Shown: positions 12,616 through 24,270, counted from the stretch's first letter. The stretch is 64,000 bases of DNA from Fragum whitleyi (GCA_948146395.1 OX411543.1:61803676-61867675), one strand, 5' to 3'. The notes: generated by a model not told the origin, from the letters alone. Translations and numbers: made by a program.

Positions 12616-12980
12616 CCTTTTTTTTTTTTAAAGACAACAAAACATATGCGGGCGGTTCTGTTTTTTTTTTTTTTTTTTTTTAAATACGTGGATGTCCATC
12701 GCGAAAGTACAGTATTTCGGTCGATTAATTTTTCATCTGCGTTAATAAAATCAACTTTTTTTCTGATTCTGTGTCTTCGTGGACAATTCAGACGCTTAAA
12801 ATTTACATCAACCAAAAAAATCATGCAATTTGGTCGATTTGATTGAAATGTTGATCGTTTTCAACGATTTCGAAGCATATTAAAGAAAATATATATATAA
12901 AAGAAGGAAAAAAATGAGCGATTCAGGCGAGTGACTATGCACTTGAAATGAACGATTAAAACGCTGAGTGAGTGATTTTA

Positions 12981-13295
12981 TATAATACATACTTAGTGTA
13001 TTGTATGAAAAAAAAATCTAACGAGGTTGGGAGAATTGATCATTGTCGAGGCTCTGCCGAGACAATTATCAATTCTTCAAACCGAGTTAGATGTTTTTTT
13101 CATACAATACACTTAGTACGTATTATATGTATCTTATAACCTCTTTTTGTCTTGTTTTCGTCTATGTTTCTAACTGAAATGCAAGTTTCTAAAATAACTG
13201 CATTATATTATTGTTCTAAAAATAACTATGTGATATCATAAAAAATATCATATGGGTTGTTATCACACAGATATTTGTATAGTTATAAGATAAAA
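12981..13295. mobile_element. Two adjacent foldbacks
   Basis: Positions 12981-13128 form a near-perfect palindrome: TATAATACAT...TGTATTGTATG and CATACAATACACTTAGTACG. Its loop, GAGGCTCTGCCGAGAC, is itself a short stem. Directly after it, TATCTTATAAC (near 13130) and GTTATAAGATA (near 13285) form a second inverted pair. Non-coding. Confidence 0.6.
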
Positions 13296-13654
13296 AAAAA
13301 AGGTTTTGGTCAGAGTGAGTGTCAATTTCACAGTGGCATTAACTGTAATGAAGAAATTGTCTCACTCTGATTGTCCACGTTGATTTCTTACTTTAAAATA
13401 TCTTTTATTTTTCCAAGTTGATATCGGGTTAGCCTAAAATTTCGTCGCTTAGTATTGCATAGGTTAAAAATTACACGATGGAAAATTGCAAATGCAATCA
13501 CTACCGTTTTTATGTACCATACTACCAACTTGCAGTATTTTTTTTTTAAAAAAAAATAGCTCAATGGATAAACGGATATGTGAAATTTCGGCTTGAATCA
13601 TTTGGGAATAAAGAATTTACCGAAGAAAACGAAATCGGCGAGGAAGTTTTGAAC

Positions 13655-13894
13655 TCAACTGAGCACGTACTCAGGGGAGTTATGAATATTAAAGAAACGT
13701 TCTTCCCAAACCATATAGGCAAGAGCTTCTAATTTTGGCATTATGCCTCGCCTAATAATTGCCTTCCAAAATACTTCAAAGAATTGCTCTACGTTCAGAA
13801 GAAGCTTTTTGTAAGGGGATTCTATACATTTAGTTTTGTTGTCACACAGTAAAGAGTATTTTCTGGTTTTTCCTTGTCTTAATTTTATGATCAA
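13655..13894 (-). CDS. Unrecognised 79-codon open frame, possible exon or gene fragment
   Basis: The frame starts at a TTG rather than an ATG and ends with TGA. Its composition is unusually protein-like for this AT-rich DNA: a charged start (KLRQGKTRKYS), two cysteines, then an amphipathic stretch (LLLNVEQFFEVFWKAIIRR) and an aromatic tail (YMVWEERFFNIHNSPEY). No domain, signal peptide or transmembrane segment was recognised. Possible splice sites exist (TTAAG before codon 7 on the minus strand; GTACGT near the 3' end) but are not compelling. It could be a host exon, a transposase remnant or chance. Neighbouring DNA is plain AT-rich sequence on both sides. Confidence 0.25.
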   Translation of the reverse strand: MIIKLRQGKTRKYSLLCDNKTKCIESPYKKLLLNVEQFFEVFWKAIIRRGIMPKLEALAYMVWEERFFNIHNSPEYVLS

Positions 13895-14298
13895 AGGGAG
13901 ACAACTATGAATGGAAAATGAATAATTAAAGACTTTCTTGCTTATTGTTCCTTGTTACTTGCCCAGTGTATGTAATAGTGTGTTACTATAGCTCTAACTT
14001 ATTGTTTAAGAAGCTTCCTTCAAAAGACTTTAAACAATATGAAAATACTATAATATGAAATATTGATGTATTAGCACCATATCCATGCTTTCAATATTTT
14101 ACACTTATTTATCATTTGTCTTTTTTAACATTGTCATGCGAATAGAAACTTTTGCAAGATTAAATTGAAATTGAAATGAAAGGGCGTGCTAAAAGTAATG
14201 ATTACAATTTTTTGTTATTCAAATTTAATTCAAAATATAGCTTTTAGACTTTTCTGGTTTAGAAAAATCAAATAATTTGGACTAAGATCTTACTGCAT
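13895..14298. other. AT-rich DNA, no gene seen
   Basis: No supported feature was recognised between the preceding open frame and the next MITE fragment. Confidence 0.35.
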
Positions 14299-14573
14299 AT
14301 AACAACATCGTGAAATTGACGTTCATGTCGATTTAAGCCATTCCAAATGCTCGCTGAGCGTTCCTTTAATTCATTCCAAACACTCGCTCAAACAGTTCAA
14401 AAACACTCCAAACCAATGTTAAAAAAAGATGGAATCAACAACTTCATTCAAAATAAATAATGCTAAAAAAATTCGCGATTTCCCTGACACAGTTCAAAAT
14501 GCAAGGGTCTGATAGGTTGTTCAAGAAATGTTTGGAAGCTATTTATATAACTTGTATGCATATTTTAACAAAG
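14299..14573 (+). mobile_element. Tc1/mariner-type MITE, left half cut off by another element
   Basis: It carries the left terminus AACAACATCGTGAAATTGAC and the body up to ATGCATATTTTAACAAAGG, then stops where the foldback at 14576 begins. The family's central hairpin and right half are absent at this point; a right-end scrap lies at 16105-16175. Confidence 0.6.
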
Positions 14574-14575
14574 GT

Positions 14576-15125
14576 TGGGGCATTATTTATCTAAAATAAG
14601 CTGGCACTCATTTATTTCCGTCAGTTCTCGAGTATATCCGCAGCGTAGATTTTGTTTTTCCGATTTATTCATATTATATCTCAAAAAGTCAAATAAGTCG
14701 CTTTCTTTAATGCTTTTCGGTGGTTTATCGAGAAGTAACGGTAGATTATCACTTGATAAACTCACCGCAAAAGCAGTGAAATTATCAAAAACTTAAACCC
14801 TGCTTTTGTGCATTTCATCCTATCTGACGTCATCTATGCGGGGCGAAATAAGTGACGTCACAATGAACGTTGCATAGCAGTCACGTGCAAATTGACGCGC
14901 TTTATGAAAATATGTCCTAAAAAATTCACATTTTGTCTCATTTTTGCATTAAAGAAATAGAATAATCGTTTGTTTTCCGAGTAAGATCGATTAATATTTC
15001 ATTTCGTGAAAAACAAAAGCTATATTTCCACTCGTGGCTCTGCCACTCGTGAAAATATAGCTTTTGTTGTTCACTCAATGAAATATAAATCGATCTTACA
15101 CTGAAACAAACGATTATCCTCTATG
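14576..15125 (-). mobile_element. Foldback element 'TCGATCTTAC', longer copy
   Basis: Positions 14717-15125 are the reverse complement of 57257-57656. The arms CGATTATCC/TTTGTTTC..AAGATCGAT..ATATTTCATT and AAAGCTATATTT meet at a loop GTGGCTCTGCCAC (about 15035). The other side carries AAAGCAGTGAAATTATCAAA and two CRE-type TGACGTCA sites (14825, 14853). This copy extends ~140 bp beyond homology with the 57-kb copy. The extension carries a 60-codon minus-strand ATG frame (14583-14765) beginning MSLSSDNLPLLLDKPPKSI; the frame might be the start of a lost transposase, but no domain is visible. Confidence 0.55.
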
Positions 15126-15894
15126 TAATACATTGGTTACAGACGCCTTCCCGTGGCGCGTTATCGTGTCAGGTCGGATTCGATACCCAACAGAGATACA
15201 ATTTTTAATCCTTGTGATTATTATAAATTAAAAGTTTCATTTTGTTTTCATTTATTTCTTACATTAACCCTTTTAATTATTCCTTTGTTGTAAGTTTTTT
15301 TGTCAGTTGCTATTATCATTATTACTATTGTTATTATTCATTCTCAAATAATTCAATTTTGGTTGTTGGTTTGTGTTCTGATCGCCCGAAAAAAGAGTTC
15401 CATACCTCATTAAAAGAACATTTAGTATTTAATAAGCTCGCACTGAAAATTAGTCCAAATAGAAATGCCATTTGTTTCATGATATTGAATTATAAGATAC
15501 AATAAGAATCAAGTCTTTTTAACATTTATAACGTAATCACGCTGAAAAGGTATTTCGATTATCGCAATTAAACCAAGTACAGGCTTTTTTTCATACCGCC
15601 ATAAATTGTAAAAAGAACAAGGAAAATATGACTCTTCATCTCTTACATATAGATACATTTCCAAAGTTTAATCATTCAGTTTCGCTTGCGATGTATTTTG
15701 AACTACAAAACGATGTACACGATTGTTATTGTTTCCATAATGCACTATTATTATTTACAGCGATGAATGGACAGCACTTTGCAATAATCAATCTTTTAAA
15801 AAATAAAGTCTGACTGTCAGAATACAGATAGCCTAATGCAGCACTATTGTCTCAAATAGGTAAAATAGTGTTACCGTAAAAAAATAGAATTATA
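15126..15894. other. AT-rich DNA; possible weak tRNA-like scrap near 15139
   Basis: Around 15139-15195 a B-box-like GATTCGATACC follows a loosely A-box-like GGTTACAGAC, but no cloverleaf can be drawn. Two short frames (15242-15505, 15628-15813) have no recognisable features. Confidence 0.25.
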
Positions 15895-15966
15895 ATTGAA
15901 CATTACCCGGCTTGAACTCATGGCCTCTCGGTTTTGAGACAACAGTCATACCACCTGTACTATATT
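15895..15966 (-). tRNA. tRNA-like sequence, probably a SINE head or pseudo-tRNA
   Basis: On the minus strand an A-box-like TAGTACAGGTGG is followed by a TCTC/GAGA anticodon-arm-like stem and a B-box-like GAGTTCAAGCC at the usual distance. A full acceptor stem does not form. This arrangement is common in tRNA-derived repeats; a functional tRNA is unlikely. Confidence 0.35.
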
Positions 15967-16104
15967 TCCGTATGTGTGATGAGACATAAAATATTTTATT
16001 GGATCTAAGCTTCGCGAGTTTTAGTCTATATAAGGAAACATATTATCCGACTATCAATAGGGTCAAAAGGAATATTCAATGAGTGCCAGGTCATTGTAGA
16101 TCAA

Positions 16105-16175
16105 TAATAATAAATATCGCTAATTTTGTTTATCCAGAGCCCATTAAATTCACGATGTTGTTAACTTTTTGTGCC
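16105..16175 (+). mobile_element. Tc1/mariner-type MITE, right-end fragment
   Basis: TATCGCTAATTTTGTTTATCC is followed directly by CCCATTAAATTCACGATGTTGTTAACT. It is the family's central half-hairpin joined to its right terminus with the intervening part deleted. Confidence 0.5.
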
Positions 16176-16659
16176 TTTGCAAAATTTCCTTGATCTCAAC
16201 CTGCACTGTTCAAAATGCACTATATATGAGTCAGTTTCTATTTCAAAAATATAATTTTCAAACTTTTTTTGGTTTTATATTAAAATAAGATGGTGTGGAC
16301 TAAGAGCAGAATACACATATTATTTACCTTTGTAAGAATGCAGTTATATCAAAGTGCTCATAACACTCAGTGCACTTATCACGAGTCAGTTTTTATTTAT
16401 AAAACATCAAGTTTCATTTTTCTAGCGTTTCTAGTTAAGATCATATTGCACATATTTGCAGGCTGATCTTTGTCTATTCCTCCTGCCCAAAAGTAGGAAT
16501 AATCATTATTTAGTATGACAAGGATTAAACCTTCTTGTTTTGTTTTAAATATTGGATTGGACATGTTTTTTTTTTTCTCAAGATCATTCTTAGCAGAAAA
16601 TTGAAAATTAAAGGAGAACTCCATTTCTGTATTTTTTTAGAGATGCTTATTGGGAACAA
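16176..16659. other. AT-rich DNA, no gene seen
   Basis: The minus-strand frames here (16397-16624 and those overlapping 16525-16863) have low-complexity proline runs caused by the adjacent poly-G tract and are not supported as genes. Confidence 0.35.
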
Positions 16660-17081
16660 CAGTTGACAACATCGCAAAATTGACAAGCAGAATGATATTG
16701 GAATAGGTTTGAAATGGGATGAGTGAGATTTGAATGAAATTAAAGATGGGGCGGGGGGGGGGGGGGGGGGTAATCCAATATCGCTTATTTTGTTCAAGTG
16801 TTGTTGTTTTGTTAATTTGTTTGTACATTTTCTATGAATAGTTTTCTGTCTTCTCGAACCCATTATAAATGTACGCCAACAAAATTCAATTCAGACAGTT
16901 AAATCGATTTTTTTCTATTGATGTTTATTTTGAATGTAAGTGTAATTCTTATCATTTTTAGTGATTTTGTTTGACCGTTTTTAAATGGTTTGAGTGAATG
17001 TTTGGTATGATTAAGTGGGCTATTTAGAATCTTTTCCTTTATCGGATCGTCGGTCAATTTCATGATGTTACTTACTGTACT
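16660..17081 (-). mobile_element. Tc1/mariner-type MITE with poly-G expansion
   Basis: Termini are TTGACAACATCGCAAAATTGAC and GTCAATTTCATGATGTTACTTACTGTA. The family's GGGAGGTAATCC motif beside the central hairpin is expanded to an 18-nt G run (16753-16770) directly followed by TAATCCAATATCGC. The second hairpin arm is lost. Non-coding. Confidence 0.65.
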
Positions 17082-17089
17082 GCAACCGC

Positions 17090-17310
17090 TCGGTATAGGT
17101 AGATTTTGAGCGGTGAGCCGTGAAATCTACTTTTAACGGTTAAATTTGCATGCTATTCTTTCAAAATAGATAAAACAGACATAACAAAGATACAAATTAC
17201 CTTTCAAATGAAACTTAGTGTTTGTCTTAGATCTTAAGGTGTACTCATAGGCCAATGGTAATGGACATAACGCCTAGGTCAGAGCTCAGTTTTGAAATAC
17301 GCCTATATAT
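17090..17310 (+). repeat. Dispersed repeat, copy 1 (inverted copy at 50140-50450)
   Basis: Shared blocks with the reverse complement of 50140-50450 include GCGGTGAGCCGTGAAATC, ATAGATAAAACAG, AATTGCATGC-type spacers and GGTCAGAGCTCAGTTTTGAA. No coding potential is seen. Class undetermined. Confidence 0.5.
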
Positions 17311-17399
17311 ATCACACGTCGGTGTGTATGTAGTCAACGATTTATCATCCTTAACTAATGGGTAAAATTGTATATAACTTAGAATGAATTTTCCATGGG

Positions 17400-17790
17400 T
17401 TAACCTTCACAAAACTGTGAAATTTCTACTGACCCTTGAATAATGGGGTTGCATGTCGTGGCTTATTTAAACTATTAAACTTTATTTAAACTTAAATTTT
17501 ATATGATCCTTAACTTATTAACCAATTTCAACAAAACTTTGCATGAATGTATATTTGGTGACCCTTCATAAAACTTGCTTATGATAATTGAAGGACCTCC
17601 CGTCCGCCCCCTTAATATGGACATTGCAGTATGATGGATATTATTTAGAATCAGAAATATTTTTACTTTTCTTCTTCTCCCAAGCATGTTGGTCGATTTT
17701 ATCCATTGATCCGGGGTAATCCTTCTATAGCTTTGTTCTTGAAATATTGATTGACAGCCCCACATCCCGGACATACAGTCGGGCCACTAA
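17400..17790 (+). repeat. Degenerate units of the ~160-bp tandem family
   Basis: It carries the phrases 'AACCAATTTCAACAAAACTTTGCATGAATG', 'GGTGACCCTTCATAAAACTTG' and 'ATGTTGGTCGATTTTATCC' in the usual order, and ends with CGGGCCACTAAGGATAGGACCC, a variant of the closing hairpin. About two to three decayed units. Confidence 0.45.
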
Positions 17791-17931
17791 GGATAGGACC
17801 CGTACGGTCTAATATAAATATTTTTTTACCTTAACAGAAGGGGAAACATATAACCAAACCTCACTGTAATGGACAACAGGATATTTCAAATATATTCTTT
17901 CATCTATTCATCCTGTTTGGATGTAAAACAT

Positions 17932-18120
17932 GGGGCCAACTTATTTCTCGCCCGCTTTCGGGTGTAGACTGGTCTCACTGTCGACTACCAAATAGCCTGT
18001 TCTGGGCTATTCTGATAGTCGATATGTGGACCAGTCTAGAGCTGGTAACCCGCTTTCTGAGAGATACTCTGATGTTGCGGGCAACAGTACCCGCCCAGGG
18101 TCAGAAATAAGTTGGCCCAT
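17932..18120. mobile_element. Small foldback element (GGGCCAACTTATTTCT termini)
   Basis: GGGGCCAACTTATTTCTCGCC at the left matches inverted CAGAAATAAGTTGGCCC at the right. Nested inner arms are GTAGACTGGTC/GACCAGTCTA and CGACTACCAAATAGCC/GGCTATTCTGATAGTCG, with TGTTCT as loop. The whole ~190 bp is one long imperfect hairpin with no coding content. Confidence 0.7.
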
Positions 18121-18299
18121 GGGTTCTAAAGCTAGGTTTACAATTGCCAAGGATGCCTACGATACTACATCCTTCGTTTGTTTTTGCATAGTATTTTTTT
18201 CATCGTACGATTTGATATTCACAAAAATCGCACAATGTCCGCAACTTTTTTCAATAAACCTGACAAAAAAATAAATAAATGAATAAAAACAAAACATTG

Positions 18300-18870
18300 C
18301 GATTCCCTTGCGGTAATTGTAATGTATGTCCTCGATCCACGCACGGACATCGTGCGATCAGTAAGCAAATATACAAGGTAGACCTTCCGGCCGCCGTGCG
18401 GTCTTTTTGTCGTGACCGTGCGGCGATCGTAGGATACTGAGATAAAGTAACAAACAATCCATCGCAAGGTGACCGTGCCATGCCCGAGTACAATCGAAAA
18501 TCCTCGGCGATTCTACGGAATATTCCTCGGGAAAAATTAGGGTGCAGCCACAAAAGCGTGTCGTTTCGCACGTGGGTTTACATGACGTCACAAGCATCAA
18601 GGATGATGTTGCATAAAGCGAAATCAATGAATGAATAAAAGTGAGAACATCATATATGTTTTACTGCGTTTTGTTATCAAATTATAATGAAGCCAAAACT
18701 ATCCACAGACGATCGGAAAGCATTGATTTTATTTTTTTTTTCTTCGAGGGTATTGAAGAAGTACCGCAAGAAGCTGACCTAAAAACACACCGAAATCGTC
18801 ACTCTTACATCCGAGGTACTTTCCGGAAATGTTCGAGCAATGTTCGGAATGGTCCGTGCGGTGACAAGTG
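18300..18870. repeat. Repeat related to the ATTCGGAAC foldback family
   Basis: It contains GATTCTACGGAATATTCCTCGG, TCGTTTCGCACGTGGG, CATGACGTCACAAGCATCAAGG and ACATCCGAGGTACTTTCCGG ... GTTCGGAAT in the same order as 39230-39700. The three overlapping minus-strand frames (18219-18627) lie inside this repeat and show no domain, so they are not called. Confidence 0.5.
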
Positions 18871-18959
18871 TGCCGGAAACCATCTATCCAAAATTCATGG
18901 ACAGGGATAATTTTATCAAAATTACTAAAGGCCTCCTTTCCCGTAATACTTAATAGGTC

Positions 18960-19440
18960 TGATAAAATGTCAAACAGAATTATTCGTTAGTTGGTGTTAA
19001 TCATTCTGTGAAAGTTATAGAGGATATTGAATGAATGGTCATTGAATACTGAAATTATTAAACGAGTCATCTATAAGCAGAAAAGAACGAGGCTGCGCCG
19101 GATTTTTATCTGTTTAAGACGACGAGTTTAATAAATTCTGTATTTTATGAGCACAAATTTTATATTCTGTTTATAATATGACCCGAATTTTAGCGAAAAA
19201 TCGACAAAATTCTTGAAATTCAACGTTTCAGTTTTCCGCGAAACTTATAACGCCGTTTAAAAATCTGACGTCACAAAACATAGATTATGACGTCATTTTT
19301 GCGGTTACAAAATAGCGTTACTATTCGCTCTGAGCCCATTTGCATAGTTATTCCACTAGTGTAATAACACTCGTGTAATATCAAAAATATTCAACGGGGT
19401 TATTTCACTCCGGCGATTAAGGTCATATTATAATAAAGCA
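18960..19440. repeat. Dispersed repeat with foldback arms, copy 1
   Basis: The block starting GAGGATATTGAATGA and containing ATTAAACGAGTC, ACGAGGCTGCGCCGG and GACGAGTTTAATAAATTCTG recurs at 46280-46450 in the same sense. Further right, TTATTCCACTAGTGTAATAACACTCGTGTAAT forms a small stem, and two CRE-type TGACGTCA sites lie at 19266 and 19288. Outer limits are uncertain. Confidence 0.5.
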
Positions 19441-19859
19441 TATTGGATGAAAATACTAGACTCTCATTGAGTTAGCAAGGATAGCTTAATCAAAGGAGTA
19501 GGTTCACTAAAGTAGTTCTACAGATTTTGGCCCTACAAAATCCCGATTTTTCAATTTGATTTAATTGTTGATATTGATGTATCATACATGCAAGTGGAGA
19601 TTGAACTTCAATATACTGGCATCGAAGTGAATGTCAAGCGTCAACTTCTTGTGGAAAATGGAAGAGAAACACGTGCAAATTATTCAAATTCCTACAAAAA
19701 AGGTGAAAATCAAAACTTTAGACCCAGTAAAACCATCGGCGCCACTGCACAACCAACTTTATTACGTTTATGGTGCAATTCTTACAATTTTTAAAAACTA
19801 AAACTAACAAGCAATTTTTGGTTGTCAGGTGGCTCCCATCTTAAAAATTAACTTTTTGC

Positions 19860-20900
19860 CCTCAGAGGTCAAAGGTCAAAATTTGGGTATGAAATTCATT
19901 TTTTGTCAATATCACGGGCATTTGTCAATGGATTTCCACATAAGTTGGCAAAATTGTTCATAGGCATAAGACGTTTTCTTTTTTCTGACCCTCATGTTTG
20001 GTTTCAAGGGTCAAGGTCACAGCAAGAGGTCAAAGGTAAAAAATTGGGGTATAATATTGATTTTTGGTCGTTTATCCTCCCATCTATGGATGGATTTTCA
20101 CAAAAGTTGGCAAAATTGTCCATAAAAAAATATAAATGAATATCGTGTTTTGTTTTCTATGAACCCCGTGTTTTGGTATCAAAGGTCAAGATCACAGCAG
20201 GAGGTGAAAGGTCCAAATTGGGATATAATATTGTTTTTTTGTAGTTTACACTCCCATCTGTGGATGGATTTTCTCATTAGTGGGCATAATTGTCCATGAA
20301 AAAACAAAATTTTTTGAATATTATGTTTTGTTTTCTCTAAACCTTGTGTTTTGGTTTCAAAGGGCAAGGTCACAGCAAGAGGTCAAAGGTCACAACTGGG
20401 GTATAATATTGATTCTTGGTCGTTTACTCTCCCATCTATGGATGAATTTTCACATAAGATACTTTGTCACTACTTTGGCTAGACATTTCTCAAACTTGCT
20501 CAAATGTTTGTCTAGACGAAATGTTGCTTGTGGTGGCACTCCGACTTATGTCACAAGAAAAGGAGCCTTAAAGACGATTACAATTTTGGACCAATTTTCC
20601 TTAACATTGCTTAGGATGTTTGTCATTGTATAAAGAAGGACCCTACTGATTATGGTTTCATCCTGAGGCACCGGTTCATTATGGGAAAAGAAGCCTTATA
20701 TACTATTTCTCTTGTACCATTCCAGAGGTCACAACTTTGTTCCAATCTTTCTCAAAATTGCTATAAATATTTGTCTGTATTAAAGGATCCTATTGATTCG
20801 TTATACCTGTACTCCCAGGTATGTCATGGGAAAGGAGTCTTAAGGATATTCTCTTTGTTACCACTTAAGAGGTCTTTCAATTTCAATTTTTCTTATATTT
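19860..20900 (+). repeat. Tandem array of ~180-bp units (AGGTCAAAGGTCA type)
   Basis: Four or so units carry AAGGTCA[A/G]GGTCACAGCA-GAGGT, 'TGGGGTATAATATTGATT-TTGGTCGTTTA' and 'CCCATCTATGGATGGATTTTCACA--AGTTGGCAAAATTGTCCAT' near 19870, 20020, 20190 and 20370. A different set with TTTCTCAAACTTGCTC / TTTCTCAAAATTGCTA follows from 20460. Frames crossing the units are periodic and not genes. Confidence 0.55.
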
Positions 20901-21535
20901 GACTGGAGATAAAGTTTTTGAACCTACTTGATCGTTTTGAATATGTGTAAAATTTCATTTTGATACTTGAGCTGACAGGTTAGTTGGGCAAACGTTAGGC
21001 ATGTAGAGTATCCATATTTTTACCCACAATAATTTGACCTCGTGACCTTGCTTTTAACCTCATATGACCCTTTTCAAACGTGTCCAAGATTTTATGAAGA
21101 CAGTTCTCGTTCTTTCTTTTTCAAACCAGCTAAGGCTATTTTTTCTAGTCATAAAGAAGAACGCGAGGAATATTTGGCAGCATTCCAATTTTTATCATAA
21201 GAAAGGTAGATGTAATAGCAATTTCCTATGAAATATTTGACCGATGTGCAAATTTTTCTAAACATTTTGCAATATGGATGCAAAGTGAGAAAATAACTAC
21301 ATATTCAAGTATCCCTGTCTCTAATTATTTTAAGCATGCATTTGCTGAAATACTAAAAAGATCTTGTTATGTTATTGTGTGTTAGGTAACTAAAACCATT
21401 TTGCTGAAAATGAGCATTTAGTTGTCATTTAATTGTGTTTAAAAGTCATTCATTTAAAATACAACAGGAGTCAGGATGCATATGTGAGCAATATAGGGTA
21501 ATACACGTAATAGTCCTCTTGTAATTACTTTGATA

Positions 21536-22215
21536 TATCTTTATACCCCCACCTACCCCCCTCACCATGTCTGTCTGTTTGTCTGTCCATCCGTCCACAG
21601 ATCTTTTCGTTTCCGAACTCTAACTCAAGAACCAAGTGACCTACAATCACGAAACTTTTTACAAATGTTGCTTATGACCCAGGGAAGTGCCCTATTGTTT
21701 TTGGGTGACATAGGTCAAGATCACAGTCAGTCTTTGTTCAATTTTCATTTCCCGACTCTAACTCGAGAACCAAGCGACCTACAATCATTAAACTTTATTC
21801 AAATTTTGCTTATGATCCAAGGAAGTGTCCTATTGTTTTGGGGTCACATAGGTCAAAGGTAAAGGTCACAGTCAATTTTCGTTCAATTATCATTTCTGGG
21901 CTCTAAATCAAAAACCAAACGACCGAGAATCATGAAACTTTATTCAAATGTTGCTTATACCCCATGGAATTGCCCTATTATGTTTGGATCACATAGGTCA
22001 AAGGTCAAGGTCACTGTCATTTTTTGTTCAATTTTTGTTTCCGGACTCTTTCTCAAGAACCAAGCAACCCAGAATCATGAAACTTCATGCAAATGCTAAA
22101 TATGACCTCAATATTTGTTACAAACACCTCATATACTATTAGCACTTGCATTTTGTCAAAGTGCTTGTGTGTGTTGGGGGGGGGGGGGGGGGGGGGAGTC
22201 CGCTTTGCGACAGTC
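21536..22215 (+). mobile_element. Tandem-array repeat element with ~145-bp units
   Basis: A TACCCCCACCTACCCCC plus TGTCTGTCTG/CCGTCC start (21540-21600) is followed by four units. Each carries 'CGACTCTAACTC-AGAACCAAG-GACC-A-AATCATGAAACTTTATTCAAATGTTGCTTATGACCC' with GGTCAAAGGTCAAGGTCACAGTC linkers. It ends at a 21-nt G run (22176-22196) plus AGTCCGCTTTGCGACAGTCTAG. The start and end motifs differ from the CGTCC-type family although the organisation is the same. Confidence 0.55.
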
Positions 22216-22454
22216 TAGTTTCTTGCAAAACTGATGAATGCGTCTTCAAAAACTCATGAAAAGAGTTTTTTCAACTATCACAAGTCATTTTCCCTGGCAA
22301 CCAGAAGTAATTTGGATATCTTTTACTTACTTTATTACTTTAGACCTACCATTTTTTCTAAGTTTTTCTTGAAATCAAGGACATGCAATGCCAAATGTCC
22401 TACTGAAAAAAATGAATGGTGAATCGCTATTAACTCTTGATTACCCTGTAAGTG

Positions 22455-22468
22455 GTTGCCATGGTAAC
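22455..22468. promoter_or_regulatory. RFX X-box-like palindrome
   Basis: GTTGCCATGGTAAC fits the palindromic RFX consensus GTTNCCATGGNAAC exactly. No nearby gene start was found, so function is unproven. Confidence 0.35.
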
Positions 22469-22827
22469 GTATTTTCTTTCGTTAGAATATTCTATCTAAC
22501 ATCTAATAAATGAATATATACATATATAAGAAATAAAAAAAAAAAAAAAAAAAATAGATAAAAAAATAAAAAAGATATATAAATTAAAAAAGGTTCTGTC
22601 ATTCAATAGAATATTGTCAAATATGCCTCATTTTTTACATAATTCTGATTTTTTTTTATCAAAATTTGTTGTGTTTCCATGGCAATATGTCTCATCATGT
22701 TTTGATGTAGAAATACAATTTTTTATAGCCTCTTAAAAGTTTTTTTTTACACATTTTATACATACCTAAATCTGTATTATATCATGTATGGGTGAAAATG
22801 GTTAAATTTGTAGATCCAAGGTTTTTG

Positions 22828-22841
22828 GTTGCCATGGCAAC
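22828..22841. promoter_or_regulatory. RFX X-box-like palindrome, perfect
   Basis: GTTGCCATGGCAAC is a perfect 14-bp palindrome and full X-box match, ~370 bp from the previous one in the same AT-rich stretch. Confidence 0.4.
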
Positions 22842-23009
22842 GCAAGATAGAACTATCATGTTCTCGGCATGCATTTTACTTATCATAGATCAAAACCAAA
22901 CTCATGAGCACATTTTTATTAAAATTTGTAACAGGGCCAAAAATGCCACTTTCTGAACCTGCCCCTTTCTTGTAATACTTGACGGACCCGATCCAACTGT
23001 ATAATACCT

Positions 23010-23080
23010 TGTTTTACTTGAATGTATTAAAGGATAAGTTCCGTTCTAGTCTGTTCTGTTCTCAATTCGGACCTACATAC
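23010..23080 (+). repeat. Possible LINE 3' tail
   Basis: TTGAATGTATTAAAGGATAAG is followed by GTTCTAGTCTGTTCTGTTCT, resembling the (GTTCT)n tail at 44191-44213. Only the tail is recognisable. Confidence 0.3.
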
Positions 23081-23754
23081 ATCTGTGGATTTGCAAGGTA
23101 CAACTGAAACTGATCATGAGACCACCCCTGCTTCATTTGTTCATTTCTGTTTTCAGATATTCTGCCTCAACCTTAACAAATGACTTTGGACGGTGATTTA
23201 ATCGCAAATAGAGTTTAATCCTGACTTTTTACTTTTTAATAAGAAAATAATCTTATTTTCGCGTTGGTGTTACATGAGTAAAGCCTGATGGAGGAGGAGT
23301 TATATGCAAAAGGTAAAATCCGAGGGCGTTCCGAGGATTTTGCTTTGCATATTTATAACCTGCACCCATCAGACATTAATCATAGACACATCCACTATTA
23401 TAACATGATCACAATTATGAAATTATTTATTCGTACTTTTTTGGATGTAAAATAGTTTTAAAACATTTTTCCGAATGTAGAATTAATTAACGTGTAGTAA
23501 TATTGACGTTGGGAGAATTTCACAGAAAGTAAAGTGCATCATTTTGCACGTGGGTTATATGACGCCAAAAGCAACAAGATTCCTGCTAAAGATGATGTTC
23601 CATATAATAAATGGGCGGAGCTATCTGTGTATACAGTTAAACATATTACATCTGAGTTTAAATGCGAATTAATTTATTTGTAATTTCTTCTTTTATCATA
23701 TATGCATTTTACGTCATCGTGTTACAATGTGATTAAATGTTTATTATTGCGTTA
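23081..23754. other. Repeat fragments, no gene seen
   Basis: GCCTGATGGAGGAGGAGTTATATGCAAAAGG (23283) and GCATATTTATAACCTGCACCCATCAG (23348) form a short foldback. Near 23548 a TTTTGCACGTGGGTTATATGACG block is related to 18565-18590 and 39418-39440. Confidence 0.4.
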
Positions 23755-24270
23755 TAGGCATACGTTCACTGACAAAACCCGGGCATTAACGAGAGAAAAC
23801 GAGGATTTATGAGTAAATTAATGTGCCGTTATCAACCGGTTTTTTTTTTTCACCTAGATATCCTCAGTCAGGGCCTTTACACTTTATCAGTTTCTTTGTT
23901 TAACATTAAAATAGAGCATAAATTAAGATGTTGATTCTACATCCGCGTTGAATTTTTTGACGTCATAAATTTTACGAGCAACGGAAGTATGAACAAAAGT
24001 GACGATGCAACGCATAACGCAATTTTCTGGCATATTTGTTGGTTAGGAGGTAGTTTTAAAGCGTTCCTATGAAATATTTTCAAACCTCTGTGTTCATAAA
24101 TACGACAACCTTTAATTTTATGCAATAATGACGCCAATTCGAGTTTTTTCGAGCGTTAGCATTTGCAGAGATCCTCAAAATGCTTTCATGCCCCCGTGCT
24201 TCGCACTCGGGCATTAAACCGTTTTTCGGGTCTCTACAAATGTTTACGCCCTCTAAAAACGTGAAATAAC
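23755..24270. repeat. Probable decayed foldback
   Basis: CCCGGGCATTAACGAG (near 23779) is matched in inverted sense by the CTCGGGCATTAAACCG region near 24207, and a GTGCTTCGCAC stem lies at 24196. A CRE-type TGACGTCA is at 23959. The minus-strand frame 23937-24137 lies inside it with no domain. Confidence 0.35.

Larger units (their letters stand above)
22216..23000. other. AT-rich DNA with two X-box-like palindromes, no gene seen
   Basis: Poly-A (22528-22553) and poly-T tracts dominate. Two GTTGCCATGG palindromes (22455, 22828) are listed separately. No coding frame is supported. Confidence 0.4.

Noticed and set aside
18219..18627. Three overlapping minus-strand frames, some with several cysteines
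   Set aside because: They lie in three different frames inside a dispersed repeat related to 39131-39700, and none is preserved as a frame there.
19588..19794. 68-codon plus-strand frame with charged composition
   Set aside because: No domain or splice evidence; composition alone is not enough.
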